From Xanthomonas hortorum pv. cynarae (GTDB lineage Bacteria; Pseudomonadota; Gammaproteobacteria; Xanthomonadales; Xanthomonadaceae): 64,000 bases of DNA. The position numbers were made by a program, and so were the translations under genes. Where the stretch lies: assembly GCF_002939985.1 (NCBI RefSeq), contig NZ_MDFM01000010.1, positions 1-64,000 of the forward strand. Direction: 5' to 3'. This document shows, in pieces, positions 44,501 through 53,770 of the stretch. How positions within the stretch are numbered: the first letter of the stretch is position 1; each line of letters starts with the position of its first letter. The notes beneath the pieces were generated by a model. It was not told where the DNA came from and ran no database searches. It was given only the letters and a program-made list of their open reading frames with translations.

Positions 44501-47134
44501 CTCGGTGGCCAGCACCCGGTCACCAATATCGGCCAAACGCTCACGCACCCCGGTACCCAACGGACGAAGCGTTCGCATCCAGGCGACCACACCTCGGAGA
44601 AACGATGGGATAGAGCGCTCGCGCTGCCAATTCGAGCCAAACGCCTCTTGTCCTTGGGCGTCATGATCAGCGATCTTCTTCTGAGCGCTCTTTGCATCCA
44701 GAAGCACATCGAGCGACCCAAGCACATCTGAGGCGGGAAGCTTGGGGTTAGAGAGGAGCGTGCGGACGGTCTGATTGGCACGACGCCAGTCGCCACTAAA
44801 AAAGCGGAACACGCTTGAGCCACGCATCGCTAGCTGCCCGCGTGCATCTTCTAGCTCGGCGTTACCTTTGCTCCATGCAGCCTCTCGGAACACAGCAGCC
44901 AAGTTGCTCTTCGCCTGCTGAACCGTTTCAACGGCCATAACGATCTCTTCGACCGCATCGACGCCCCGCTCCCAAATGTGGGCGACCAATGCGTCGCGAT
45001 CCAATTCCGGGATGCTCGTAGCGCGCTCAGCGATGGCAACCAGTCGAAGCGCCAGATCCAACGTGAGCGGTGCCTTCTCAGCCAGAAGTTGCGTCAATCT
45101 GGTGAGGTCTGGAAGGAGCCGAACCAAGATACTGTGCGCGTTGCCGAGCGTGGCGACCTCCTTGCCCAATAGGAAGCTGCCTGGCAACTCGGTCAAAGTG
45201 GCCTGGGAAGGCTCCCAATCCTGCGCCGATGCCTCCACTTTGATCTTTGCTTCGACGACCGCCCTGGCCTTTTGGGCGCTTTCTAGCGCGTCGATAACCG
45301 CCAAAGCACGCGCAGGCTCGTCCCAGACCTTGCTTTGAAGTGCATCTGAGCCCAGTTTTGGCGCTTCGAGTAGCGCTTTAACACGCAGAACAGCAAAGCC
45401 GGCGTCATCAAATCTAACCGGAGGCGGAAGATCCAGCGCGCCGTGAATCTCGGTGGTCGACGCCTCCCAGTGATTCAATCGTCCAGCCAATCCAGCAACC
45501 AGAATTAGCAGCCGGTCCCGCTCGTTCGGCAGCAGTCCATCGTTCTGGACGCCACTCCAAGCGTGCTCATCGGGCAGGCCAATCTCTCCAATACGCTCGA
45601 CCAGTTCCCGAAGCAGCGCTTCGCGTGCCTCTTTCTCATGAGGCGCCCAACTGTTTGGAGCTTCCAAAGACAAGCTTTGGGTCGTATAGCCCAAGCGGCG
45701 CAGACGCACCATCTGCCCAAATATTTTGTAAGGCGTCAGCTCAGAGGGCTGATGGGCTTCGTGGAGCCGCGCCACATGAGCATTAAGCGTGTCGCGTCTT
45801 TCTGTAAGTTGCTCGATGATTGGCGCAGTGTTGCTCCTCTTGGGATCCCCCAAATTCAGCGTTTGCCGAAATTCTTCCAGTAGAGAACGCTTGTTGGCTT
45901 TGTTGCTGTGGAGTTCCAAACAGGCCACACCTACGCCGACATGGTCCAAACGCCGCTTGACCACTTCGAGCGCGGCCATCTTCTCGGCCACAAACAACAC
46001 GCGCTTTCCTTCTGCCACTGCTGCGGAAATGATGTTGGCGATAGTCTGGGACTTGCCCGTTCCAGGCGGGCCTTGCACCAAGATGTTGTTGCCTTGGAGC
46101 ACATCGTGCACAACCAAGGCTTGCGAAGAGTCGCAATCGACAACGTGGCGCATCTTCTCTGGCGGAATGATGCGGTCGAGGTCGCTATTTTCATCAGTCA
46201 GGCTTGCGCCCGGAAAACCATCTTGAACGACGCCGCGCAGCATCGGGATAGCTTCCAACCCACCGAGCGCTTCCCAGCTCTGCGGATCCAGGTCCCGATA
46301 CATCATGAATTTGGCGAAAGAAAAAAGCCCCAGGATTGCGTCATCGCGGAGCACGCCCCAGGTCTCTTTCCCTTCCAGCATGGCCTCGACTGCAGCCATA
46401 TAGGCATCGATATCGAGTGTTTCGAACTCATCAATGTGCGGCAAACGAAGACCAAACTCCCGCTGCAAGAACAACTGCAACGATAAGTTCGCCTGGATGT
46501 CGTCTCCGGTCCATTTGAGGTGAAACTTCTCACCTGCTGTGCTGCGCTCCAATTGAACGGGGATCAACACCAAAGGCGCAAAGCGATCGGTTTGCAGAGT
46601 GGAAGTAGCACGCCAACGCAAATAGCCAACAGCCAGATACAGCACATTGACGCCCTGCTCCTCTTGAAGCGTGCGAGCATCAGCGTAAAGATCCAATAGG
46701 CGCTTTTGTAGCCCGGTTGGGGTCAAACGCGTGGTCAGATGCGCATCCCAGTGCGCCTTGACGCGACCGTTCTCATCCAGCTCAAAGTCCGGTTGCGCTA
46801 TCAGCTCGGGGTCTTCCGGCGCCTCGTCAAGCAGGACTTCATCAGTGTCATCGCCAAGGCCATCAGTAGCGTTCGCTTGCTTCGGATCCTCCTTGCCAGG
46901 AACAAAGGTGAAGCGTTTTCCGTCGATCACCAAGGTCTGATACATCGCCTTGGCAAGCTCGTGGACAACCTCGACCGTCTTGGCGCGCCCGCCCCTCGGC
47001 GTATGAAGCAACCGATTGCGTGTAGACAGGTCTAGGAGCTCCAAACGAGCCTTCTCAACCTTGTCCTTCAACCCGCCAGCTCCCCGGAGCGAAGAAGTCT
47101 CCTCGCCAGCCTGTGCCACCGCCGTCTGATCCAT
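41534..47134 (-). CDS. Giant DUF4011/DUF3320 SF1 helicase with Vsr-like nuclease domain
   Basis: About 1,866 residues (ATG at 47134 after AGGGG; GTG two codons earlier possible). Order: DUF4011 region (about 20-290, KARLELLDLSTRNRLLHTPR), AAA_11 helicase part with Walker A QGPPGTGKSQT, long helical insert, DEAD-like motif DFDMLVIDEASQVQP and GDERQLPPTRFF, AAA_12 part (QGDERDVIYISVGYG), Vsr/MTES_1575-type endonuclease domain (LGIECDGQSYRDARSARDRDR), and DUF3320-like C-terminus. This layout is used by single-gene anti-phage proteins (a DUF4011-helicase-Vsr type, which I recall as Hhe). It is divergent from an Abi_C-like gene. Confidence 0.85.
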   Translation of the reverse strand: MDQTAVAQAGEETSSLRGAGGLKDKVEKARLELLDLSTRNRLLHTPRGGRAKTVEVVHELAKAMYQTLVIDGKRFTFVPGKEDPKQANATDGLGDDTDEVLLDEAPEDPELIAQPDFELDENGRVKAHWDAHLTTRLTPTGLQKRLLDLYADARTLQEEQGVNVLYLAVGYLRWRATSTLQTDRFAPLVLIPVQLERSTAGEKFHLKWTGDDIQANLSLQLFLQREFGLRLPHIDEFETLDIDAYMAAVEAMLEGKETWGVLRDDAILGLFSFAKFMMYRDLDPQSWEALGGLEAIPMLRGVVQDGFPGASLTDENSDLDRIIPPEKMRHVVDCDSSQALVVHDVLQGNNILVQGPPGTGKSQTIANIISAAVAEGKRVLFVAEKMAALEVVKRRLDHVGVGVACLELHSNKANKRSLLEEFRQTLNLGDPKRSNTAPIIEQLTERRDTLNAHVARLHEAHQPSELTPYKIFGQMVRLRRLGYTTQSLSLEAPNSWAPHEKEAREALLRELVERIGEIGLPDEHAWSGVQNDGLLPNERDRLLILVAGLAGRLNHWEASTTEIHGALDLPPPVRFDDAGFAVLRVKALLEAPKLGSDALQSKVWDEPARALAVIDALESAQKARAVVEAKIKVEASAQDWEPSQATLTELPGSFLLGKEVATLGNAHSILVRLLPDLTRLTQLLAEKAPLTLDLALRLVAIAERATSIPELDRDALVAHIWERGVDAVEEIVMAVETVQQAKSNLAAVFREAAWSKGNAELEDARGQLAMRGSSVFRFFSGDWRRANQTVRTLLSNPKLPASDVLGSLDVLLDAKSAQKKIADHDAQGQEAFGSNWQRERSIPSFLRGVVAWMRTLRPLGTGVRERLADIGDRVLATEIAKRVKPLLEQLARDLAPIHEALLSAERNPWGEETVLKRVALSELAEKSVRWQAASEQSALLVSAKELAVEQALEVIDEIKQAQAATNAYDALVADGDSAFGPFWLALASKAHELRQVVSWIERNPELRLLAVRIEEPQLLLEQAERASFAAGVLAGEVMDLLVGLQFEGNAEITRNPSHAPLVTLQAQLASWQADPEGLRSWVAYLAIAKEAKRKGLATLVDALASGELAIADTLGVFELSYYEAVLQALVQRDRALASFDGQRQSQVVASFASLDQERMQLARYEVVKAHHSKIPRQGGATGPTAVLIGEMAKKKGHLPIRQLMQKCAPAIQALKPVFMMSPLSVAQFLPAGALDFDMLVIDEASQVQPIDALGAIARVKQLVIVGDERQLPPTRFFSKALGDGGERDDDEGGAQASDVESILGLCRARGLPERMLRWHYRSRHQSLIAVSNQQFYEGKLFIVPSPYTSEAGVGLRLHHLPEAIYDRGNTRTNPKEAKAVALAVLAHAQDTPKLTLGVATFSTAQRRAILDELELLRRQHPETEGFFADHPAEPFFVKSLENIQGDERDVIYISVGYGRDAQRHMTMNFGPVSNDGGERRLNVLISRAKSRCEVFTSITDEDIDTDRAKGKGTFALKLFLNYARTGRLNLTTEARDTKQSVFEQEVAAALRARGYDLHTDVGLAGFFVDIAVSNPEEPGRYILGIECDGQSYRDARSARDRDRLRESVLRDKGWQVYRLWSSDWFHRPEAELEKLVVAIERAKIESGGLELGIKASHRAVPVEILTVDRGEIAEIALIEAQSPPDIELYVEASFAVPSKQFELHLVPTGQLATIVRQIVEVESPIHRSEVVTRVRTLWGLQRAGSRIQQAVEDAIASVVSLGGVEVIGEGFLAMPNKEIRVRDRSMVESLTLRRPELLPPTEIKAAITKLVADNLGAKPEELVTIVSRQFGYRSTSTQLRQLILDQIDALVRSNIIFVREDVLIIN

Positions 47135-47201
47135 CGACACCCCTGAGAGGACGCGCGACGCGCGGGATGCAGCGCAGCGCCTTCCCCTAAATGCTTTTGT
47201 C

Positions 47202-47207
47202 TATAAT
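47202..47207 (+). promoter_or_regulatory. Likely -10 element for the Abi_C-like gene
   Basis: TATAAT matches the sigma70 -10 consensus exactly and lies 41 bases before the GTG start at 47249. No good -35 is seen at 17 or 18 bases. GGGGGA serves as ribosome binding site. It is in the 115-base divergent region shared with the helicase gene. Confidence 0.5.
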
Positions 47208-47248
47208 GCGCTCAATGTAACGCGTGTTCCAGCCGATCAGGGGGATCT

Positions 47249-47998
47249 GTGAGCGACTTGCGCAGCAGCGAGATTCACTGGGTTGTTCACAGCTACATCG
47301 GCGTTGAGGGCGGCTACCTGGGCGACTTCTCCTACAAGACACACCGAGAGTTCTATCCGGGCTTTTGTGATCTGGACTTGCATCCAGAAGCCTTCACCGG
47401 CAACACAACCCGGGAGCGCTTCACTGCAATCCTGACCAGCGTTGAAGGACATCAACAAGCAGCAATCCTCCGGGGTATCGCTCGCAAATATCCCCAAGGC
47501 AGTGAGCATCTCCGAACCCAACAGGCTTACCGTAGGTTGTTGGAACTGGCCAAGCGCTGTGCCGATGGACTCTCGGTCCAAGACAGAAGTCCATCTATCA
47601 CAAGCGATGTATTGAGGCGTGCGCTTGCTGACGCTAACACACTCATTCAAAGTGCAGGGCCAACTCACGCGGTGGACCGAATCCACACCGCACTTCATGC
47701 ATACCTCAAAGCGGTATGCCATGCGCAGGGCATTGAAGCTCCACCAAGTGCCACGATCACTAGCTTGTTCAAGCTCCTATGTTCGCAGCACCCAAAACTA
47801 CGCGAACTAGGTAGCCAGTCTGACACCATGGAACGAGTGCTGAGATGCCTCAGCAGCGTGATCGATTGCCTCAACCCTGCCCGCAACAATGCAAGCCTTG
47901 CACACGCAAACGAAACTCTTTTAGAAAAGGATGAAGCGACTTTGGCTATCAATGCCGCTCGAACCGTTTTTCAATACCTGGACGCCAAATTCTGTTAG
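47249..47998 (+). CDS. Abortive-infection C-terminal (Abi_C) domain protein
   Basis: A 249-residue protein starting at GTG after GGGGGA. The second half (about 140-245) fits the Abi_C family: HTALHAYLKAVCHAQG, then LNPARNNASLAHANETLLEK and ATLAINAARTVFQYL. The pattern Arg-Asn...His near residue 210 recalls HEPN-like RNase sites (R-x4-6-H), so it may act as an RNase toxin. The N-terminal part (about 1-130) is not recognised. It is transcribed divergently from the giant helicase, so the two may work as one or as two separate defence genes. Confidence 0.7.
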   Translation: MSDLRSSEIHWVVHSYIGVEGGYLGDFSYKTHREFYPGFCDLDLHPEAFTGNTTRERFTAILTSVEGHQQAAILRGIARKYPQGSEHLRTQQAYRRLLELAKRCADGLSVQDRSPSITSDVLRRALADANTLIQSAGPTHAVDRIHTALHAYLKAVCHAQGIEAPPSATITSLFKLLCSQHPKLRELGSQSDTMERVLRCLSSVIDCLNPARNNASLAHANETLLEKDEATLAINAARTVFQYLDAKFC

Positions 47999-48112
47999 GA
48001 CCGAAGCAACGCGCCTAGACACTTAACTGCAAACAAAACCTGAACCCCGCTGGACATGGGTCTATAAATTTGTAAGCTCTTCAAAACGACCAATCCATCG
48101 GTCAGCACCCGC

Positions 48113-49180
48113 TTATAAGCGTGCGCTGCGAGATGAACGCTTATCTAGCGAATTTGATGCATCGGTCTGCGCAACTCTCTGGCGCTCGTTGGATTGAAGC
48201 TCTCTGTGCTGCTTAGTTGCGTCAACTCTGGCAATCGCTTCATCAAGCTTGGCTTCTATCTCGTCGTCTGTGATCAGGTCCCGCACATGATCTAAGTTCA
48301 CTCGGCGAACCAGAATATCCGCCACTTCATCATGGCCATTTCGAAGTGCCGTATGTAGGCCCAACTCGGGATAAGCCGTCTTGTGCGCGAACTCTAAGAT
48401 GGACTTGACGATACCTACATGCCCAGTTCGTGCCGCAGATTGCAGCGCCTCTTCGCCAAAGTTACGAGGCGCACGGTGGGTTGTCACAATCGCCCCGAGC
48501 AAGGTGCGCACCAGGTGTTCATGACCTTTGGTAGCGGCCGCGTTGAGCCCCAATGAGTAGGTGTCTTCCGGATCGGGAAGGCCAGCTTCTATCAAGAACT
48601 CAACGACCTCGACATGGTTGTTCCCCGCTGCCGCTGCCAAGCCGTGCTGCGCGCATTGGATCTTGGATGAATAAGGCAACAGATGCTTGACCACACCGAG
48701 GTGACCTTCCTGACAGGCGGCAATCAGCGCTCGGCTGTCCTGGGCCTTGGCGTCTGAGAAAATGACCAACTGAAAGACAACATCTGCATGACCATGGCGC
48801 GCTGCCTCATACAGCGCAAGTGAGTCGTGTTGCAAAGGGCTGCACTCTCTGAGCAGGCGTTTGACGCACTCCGTGTGCCCGTGCCTAGCAGCAAGCACCA
48901 ATGCCTCCTCATCCTCTGCGTCGCAAAACGCCATGAGCTGCTCAACTGCCCGCACCGAACCCGCCTTGACAGCGACATCAAGCGGATAGACCGCAAATGA
49001 TTTCGATAACAGTGGCACCAGTTGATCAACCAAGCTCTCTTTGCCGCTCGTGATCGCCACATCAATGGCATAGCGTGCCGCAGCATCGCTATCGCCTTGA
49101 GCCTCACAAAGTGACTGCACATACGCCTCGCTTCCTTGCTTTACTGCCTGTCTAATACTCTTTCTAATTGCCTGTTTCAT
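48113..49180 (-). CDS. Ankyrin-repeat protein
   Basis: About 355 residues from MKQAIRKSIRQ; the five codons before it contain the ribosome binding site AAGGAG. About eight or nine ankyrin repeats are visible through residues 45-320 (for example EALVLAARHGHTECVKRLL, DALYEAARHGH-like and GLNAAATKGHEHLVRTLL). The C-terminus is charged. It has no signal peptide and is probably a cytoplasmic binding protein. Partner unknown; it could be a sensor or immunity component within this defence-rich region. Confidence 0.82.
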   Translation of the reverse strand: MKQAIRKSIRQAVKQGSEAYVQSLCEAQGDSDAAARYAIDVAITSGKESLVDQLVPLLSKSFAVYPLDVAVKAGSVRAVEQLMAFCDAEDEEALVLAARHGHTECVKRLLRECSPLQHDSLALYEAARHGHADVVFQLVIFSDAKAQDSRALIAACQEGHLGVVKHLLPYSSKIQCAQHGLAAAAGNNHVEVVEFLIEAGLPDPEDTYSLGLNAAATKGHEHLVRTLLGAIVTTHRAPRNFGEEALQSAARTGHVGIVKSILEFAHKTAYPELGLHTALRNGHDEVADILVRRVNLDHVRDLITDDEIEAKLDEAIARVDATKQHRELQSNERQRVAQTDASNSLDKRSSRSARL

Positions 49181-49272
49181 TTCGTCTCCTTCCATTCAAT
49201 CTAAGGCCATCACGCTTTTAGTCAAGATCAAAGCGTGACAGCATCAGTCGGTTGGACAAACCGAAAAAGGAC

Positions 49273-49506
49273 TTACAGATCGTCGATGTCAGGAACATGG
49301 TCCTCGTAGTCACACGCAATGAGCGTGCCGGCTTCGTCCTCGATACGTTCGATCGCAAGGTCACTGATCCATTGTTCGAACTCGAAGTCACTCTCGGCCA
49401 CCGCATCGATATCGCACATGGAAAGTGCTTCTTGGGGCGAATTCGCTTCAATCGTTGCCCAGTGGACGACGTGGACGGTGCCGTTGATCTCGATGGTGTA
49501 TTTCAT
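49273..49506 (-). CDS. Small acidic hypothetical protein
   Basis: A 77-residue acidic protein ([20 protein letters not shown] ... [10 protein letters not shown]) with GGAGAG upstream. The frame is open further upstream, but that part lacks a start signal. It looks like a compact alpha/beta domain. Family not recognised. Confidence 0.6.
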   Translation of the reverse strand: MKYTIEINGTVHVVHWATIEANSPQEALSMCDIDAVAESDFEFEQWISDLAIERIEDEAGTLIACDYEDHVPDIDDL

Positions 49507-49676
49507 CTTGCTCTCCGTGCTTGGCGACTTGCCAAGCTTCGGAACGCAATCTATGCATCGCAGCCGCATCGCTACAGGACTGAATTGCCACGATCGCTGA
49601 ACAACCATTCATCAGTCGCCCACAATACTGGCGACTAGATGTGCCAGACAGCCAATTCGTAGGGCGGGCGGCCGCG

Positions 49677-50327
49677 CTAAACGGGCTTCGTGTCTTCGTC
49701 TAACTCTTGGCGATCCAGCCACGCCATCTTGGATGCATGAACCGCCATCAGATGCGAGCGGTAGGCATTTCGCCAATTCTTTTTCTCGGCATTTGATCGC
49801 CAAGGAAGCGCCAAGGCTTGATCGATGGTCAGGGCCAAGATCGTTGCGCCTTGCTGGAAAGCTTCTTCGATCACACTCATGTCGAGCCCAGTGATGCCCG
49901 CATGTGAGATCACGCTCTTGATCTTGCCGGCCGACGCGCAGATCACAATGAAGGGGATGCCCTTCCCCGTTCGACCGAAGTTGCCCGAGATCGGCTCTTG
50001 GATCTGCTCTCGGGCTTTGGTGACTTGGGCATACCACGTCAAGAGTTCTACCTTAGCAATCGAGCGTGGCGTGCTCTTGCTGATCAGAAACGGATTGCCG
50101 TGCTCACGCTTGAATTGGTCGAATTGGCGTCTCGGGATGCCGAGGTAGAACTCCGCCATGGCTTGCGTGAAGCGCGTCGTGCCCGGGGATTGATCAAGCA
50201 TTTTGCGTAGACTGGCGAAGTCTCTTGCATCGATGATGGCATTGCGCTCATCGCGCTTTGCGATGACTTCAAGCGCTGCGCGTAAAAATCCGTCTTCGAA
50301 ACTTTCCGCCTTGCTGATATTGGTCAT
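49677..50327 (-). CDS. Hypothetical protein
   Basis: About 216 residues from MTNISKAESFEDGF, with GAAGG upstream; the open frame is longer. An N-terminal helix-turn-helix-like segment (TRFTQAMAEFYLGIPRRQFDQFKREHG, split here by reading as two helices) suggests nucleic-acid binding. The C-terminal half (IPFIVICASAGK ... EEAFQQGATILALTIDQAL) looks alpha/beta. No known family recognised. Confidence 0.55.
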   Translation of the reverse strand: MTNISKAESFEDGFLRAALEVIAKRDERNAIIDARDFASLRKMLDQSPGTTRFTQAMAEFYLGIPRRQFDQFKREHGNPFLISKSTPRSIAKVELLTWYAQVTKAREQIQEPISGNFGRTGKGIPFIVICASAGKIKSVISHAGITGLDMSVIEEAFQQGATILALTIDQALALPWRSNAEKKNWRNAYRSHLMAVHASKMAWLDRQELDEDTKPV

Positions 50328-50434
50328 CCAAACCATCCTTCGTTCAAGTCTCACTGCAAGCAACTTGCACCGCAAGCTTTGCCACTCACCAGCCTGACGA
50401 CCCGTGGGCGATGGTGATGGGGCCGCAATAAAGC

Positions 50435-51070
50435 CTAACTTGTTCGTGGAGGAAGCACAGCGAAAAAGCCATCCGCCGTCGTAGCGACCCAGTGCACGGC
50501 GTCTTTGCTACCTGTGGTGATCGCGAGTTGCGTGTGAGCCATCACGACCAGCGCGTTGCTTTGTTTGACCACAACTTCAACGAGTTCAAGCGGGAAGCCC
50601 GTTCGCAACCGATGAAGCGCGTGTGCACCCGCATGGACAAAGGAATTGAGCGCCGCCCAAGAGTATTTCTTAAATTCCATAAACGCGTGCAACGGGTCAG
50701 CTGCCTGCGTCACCGCTTCAAGAGCGATCAGCATCTTGGATGCCATGGGTAAACGAGCAGCCACTGACTCACTCGTCGGCGTCAGTTCTTCTTGTAAGCA
50801 GGCCACCTCGGTATCGCTTGCGCAATAAAGGACCCACACGGCTCGCACCAGTGCCTCGAACTGCGCTCGATGAACGACCAGGGTGGACGGCTCAGAACCG
50901 ACTACGAGTAAGCAGCGACTCGCAACAGCGTGCTCAATCGAAAGCAGGCAAAGCGCTCGACAAACTTGCAGTCGATCACTTTGGTCAAACGGCGGAGCCG
51001 ATGTGATGGGCGACAACGCCTCCAACAGTGCATCGGACCCATCAAAGAGCTTCTCAACTCGCTCAGACAT
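50435..51070 (-). CDS. Hypothetical helical protein
   Basis: About 211 residues from MSERVEKLFDGSDAL. It is almost entirely helical, with conserved-looking R-A-x-F-E-x-L-V-R-A (VVHRAQFEALVRAVWVLY) and an internal FVHAGAHAL. This reminds me of the DUF6988/DUF5677-like group of HEPN-type helical proteins. The call is tentative and no catalytic site is confirmed. Confidence 0.5.
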   Translation of the reverse strand: MSERVEKLFDGSDALLEALSPITSAPPFDQSDRLQVCRALCLLSIEHAVASRCLLVVGSEPSTLVVHRAQFEALVRAVWVLYCASDTEVACLQEELTPTSESVAARLPMASKMLIALEAVTQAADPLHAFMEFKKYSWAALNSFVHAGAHALHRLRTGFPLELVEVVVKQSNALVVMAHTQLAITTGSKDAVHWVATTADGFFAVLPPRTS

Positions 51071-51691
51071 CGCGCTTCCCCAAGCGTTGAAACAGGTGGA
51101 TCGCATCCAAGCGCATCAACAACTCCCTCCTTCGATTTTTATCCATGCCGTAAAAATTTTCAGCAGCCTCTCTTTCACTTGGATCTTGCCGTAATGGCGT
51201 CAGCGGCGAAAGAGCGTGATGAGCGAACTCAAGCGTAACGCCATATCTCTTGCAAGATCAGGCGCACAGGGTGGTCTTCTGCCAACAACTGATGAGAGAG
51301 GGAGGGCTATGCCCGCCCCCTAGCTGCCAAGCTGTTGTGCTGACAATCGCCGATGACCAGGTGGTCCCGTGTCTTGATCTGCCAACTTGGCTCAGCCACT
51401 GATGCGCTCAGTCACGAAAACCCAGTTGGCTTGGTCACGCATTGCCGTTCCCAGGCGCACTGAGCAATTGACTCACCTTGCGGCCAGGCTTATACGTCGA
51501 AGCAATCGACCACACTTTCCGAGGGTTCGCCAAGAAACCAATAGAGCGCCCTTGATCTCCAGGTGTGCCTAGATGCAAGGACTGCACGGACGGATGCAGT
51601 TCTCGTCGCCACTGGGATGGATGGATGCGCTACACACGCATGCGATCTCGCCACCCAGCCGAATGCTAGGACATCCATGGAGAAGGTTTGT
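51071..51691. other. Intergenic region containing a radC 3'-end remnant
   Basis: About 620 bases with no intact gene. At 51295-51314 an exact 20-base match to 56964-56983 begins, continuing imperfectly to about 51375. Read on the minus strand it encodes DHLVIGDCQHNSLAARGRA then a stop, matching DHLIIGGRQHTSLAARGWA, the end of the RadC-like protein at 56976. The rest is probably promoter and leader for the ferritin-like gene. Confidence 0.7.
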
Positions 51692-53755
51692 ATGAGCGCG
51701 ACCGAAACGCACGCCACACTAGGCATTATTCCCAAAGCCCCCCGCCAGATCGTCGAACAACCGCTTGCCAATTTCGAGGCCGATAAAGCGGCATTGCAAG
51801 CCTTAGTCCAGGCCGCTGTCAATGTAGAGCTGTTCACCGTCCCGCTTTACATGTGCACGATGAAGTCCATCCAGGGCACGCATGCGATCAATGCCAATGG
51901 CATTTCTTACTACAAGGGCCGTCGCTGGCCGGGCATGGCGACCGGAACAATTCCGCTGGGTGCCCCACCCGAAAAGACTGCTCCGCAACGCGCCTACAAC
52001 TTGCTGTTCTCGGTCTTTATCGATGAGATGCTGCATCTCCAAATGGCCGCAAATCTTTGCGGCGCGGTCGGCGTCACCCCAACCTTCAACAGCCCGCTCC
52101 TGCAAGACGCCAATTACAACTGGATCTGCTACGGCCCCACGCAAACCGTCATCCCACACATCATCGATCTGCAAGACCTGGAAGACGGCACGGTCGGCAG
52201 CGGGCTGAATGTCGATCTTGCGGGCCTGACTGACGCGCAAGTGGCGCTGTTTACGGTGATCGAGGAAAACCACGACACCGCACGCGTCAAGATCAAGCCC
52301 TCCGTGCTCGAAACGACGTATTTTCCGACCGTGCCGTTCAACGGCTGGATTGCGACAAATACGGAAGTGGATCTGCCGAAATTCGGAACGATCGGCTGGA
52401 TGTATTTTTGTCTATTCCAATACATCACACTCAAATACGAGGACAACCAGACCTTGTGGGAGAAGGTGTTCACCGGCCCTACTGGTCAGCGCGATTTGTT
52501 CAACACCGCCACCAGCAAGATCCAAAAAGAATACCCACAGCTCAACACCCAGATCACCGAAACCCATCCCCTGGCTGCCGCAGCGCAGGCCATCTACATG
52601 ATGTATGCCATCTGCGATCAAGGCGAAGGCGGGATTGACTGGCAGACCACCAGTGCGTTTCTCGGGATGATCCACGAGCGTGCATTGGAAACCGGGGCCG
52701 AACTCGCCACCCTCAACAGCGTGATCGTGCAGTTCCAGCCCGACGAAGCGGCGTTGGCCAACAACTATCCGTCCTACACCGACTCTGGCGACCCCGCGCC
52801 CTCGGCAGATGCGGCTGCGCGATCAAGCAATGGTGGACAGGATCATTACGAACGCTTCGAGCAACTGCTTGATCTGGTCGATCAGGTGGAGACGTGGAGT
52901 GAGTGGCACGCGGTCTCCGGCAACATCTGGACAGAGGCGCTGCTCACCAGTGCGGATTTCGACCCTGCCACCGCGCCGACCAGCATCCCCAAGCCATCCG
53001 AGGTGGCGACTGCTCTCAACAACTTGAAGCTGCTCAACCCGGTCGACTTGGACAATGTGGCGCAAGGTTCGCTCGCCGGCATCACCACCGTGCTGACCAA
53101 ATCTTGGGGCGATCTTTCCGTCGACTTCCCGTTTCCCTCCATGGTCGGCTCAGGTGATCGCATGGGGTTGTATTGGGCCGTCTATGGCAGCGCGCCGACC
53201 TTGCGGCAAGGGATGGCGGCACAGCCCACGAGCGCCTTGCAACACGCCTGCCAGGGCCTGGCACTAGATGGGTCCGGCGGGAACTGTGCGGCACCGGCCA
53301 TCTATCACAGCTGCAAAGGCTCCAATACTTGCGCCACGCAAGGCGGCTGCGGCTTTGCTCATGGGGTGAGCGGTGGCGGCAATTGCTCCCAAGCGATCGG
53401 AGGACGCGGCGGGTGTGGCCAATCTGCGCCACGTGCTCCGGCGGTGGGTGGCACCTGCGGCCTGCCGGACTTCTTCAGCGCGCCCGCAGACAACAAATGC
53501 GCAGGGTTGGGTGGATGCGCCGTGCCCATCTCCGCCTCGCAGTTGTATCCCACGGCCGGCACCATGGAATTGTTCAATTTCACCGGTTCGGACAACACCC
53601 CCACACCGATAGCGGAACTGCCCTTCGCCGTGGGCGACTCCGTCTACGACATCGCATGGCAGGCGTTCGAGAAGGTCATGGCCAACCGCCAGCTGCCGCC
53701 CGGCATCAAGCCCAGTCCAACGGATCTGCGCATCGCCCTGCCGCCTTCCACCTGA
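51692..53755 (+). CDS. Ferritin-like/VioB-type protein with Cys-rich C-terminus
   Basis: About 687 residues from MSATETHATLG (GGAGAAGG upstream; the open frame is 43 codons longer). The N-terminal half is a ferritin-like fold as in VioB iminophenylpyruvate dimer synthase (VNVELFTVPLYMCTM, then FIDEMLHLQMAANLCGAVG with ExxH). From about base 53242 to 53521 comes a Gly/Cys-rich stretch with ten cysteines, including three N-x-C...GGC units (SNTCATQGGC, GNCSQAIGGRGGC, NKCAGLGGC). Such Cys motifs mark MNIO substrates, and an MNIO gene follows at once. So this may be both an enzyme and a modified precursor. The C-terminus looks like a separate small domain. Function inferred. Confidence 0.7.
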   Translation: MSATETHATLGIIPKAPRQIVEQPLANFEADKAALQALVQAAVNVELFTVPLYMCTMKSIQGTHAINANGISYYKGRRWPGMATGTIPLGAPPEKTAPQRAYNLLFSVFIDEMLHLQMAANLCGAVGVTPTFNSPLLQDANYNWICYGPTQTVIPHIIDLQDLEDGTVGSGLNVDLAGLTDAQVALFTVIEENHDTARVKIKPSVLETTYFPTVPFNGWIATNTEVDLPKFGTIGWMYFCLFQYITLKYEDNQTLWEKVFTGPTGQRDLFNTATSKIQKEYPQLNTQITETHPLAAAAQAIYMMYAICDQGEGGIDWQTTSAFLGMIHERALETGAELATLNSVIVQFQPDEAALANNYPSYTDSGDPAPSADAAARSSNGGQDHYERFEQLLDLVDQVETWSEWHAVSGNIWTEALLTSADFDPATAPTSIPKPSEVATALNNLKLLNPVDLDNVAQGSLAGITTVLTKSWGDLSVDFPFPSMVGSGDRMGLYWAVYGSAPTLRQGMAAQPTSALQHACQGLALDGSGGNCAAPAIYHSCKGSNTCATQGGCGFAHGVSGGGNCSQAIGGRGGCGQSAPRAPAVGGTCGLPDFFSAPADNKCAGLGGCAVPISASQLYPTAGTMELFNFTGSDNTPTPIAELPFAVGDSVYDIAWQAFEKVMANRQLPPGIKPSPTDLRIALPPST

Positions 53756-53770
53756 CCGGCCGACACGGTG

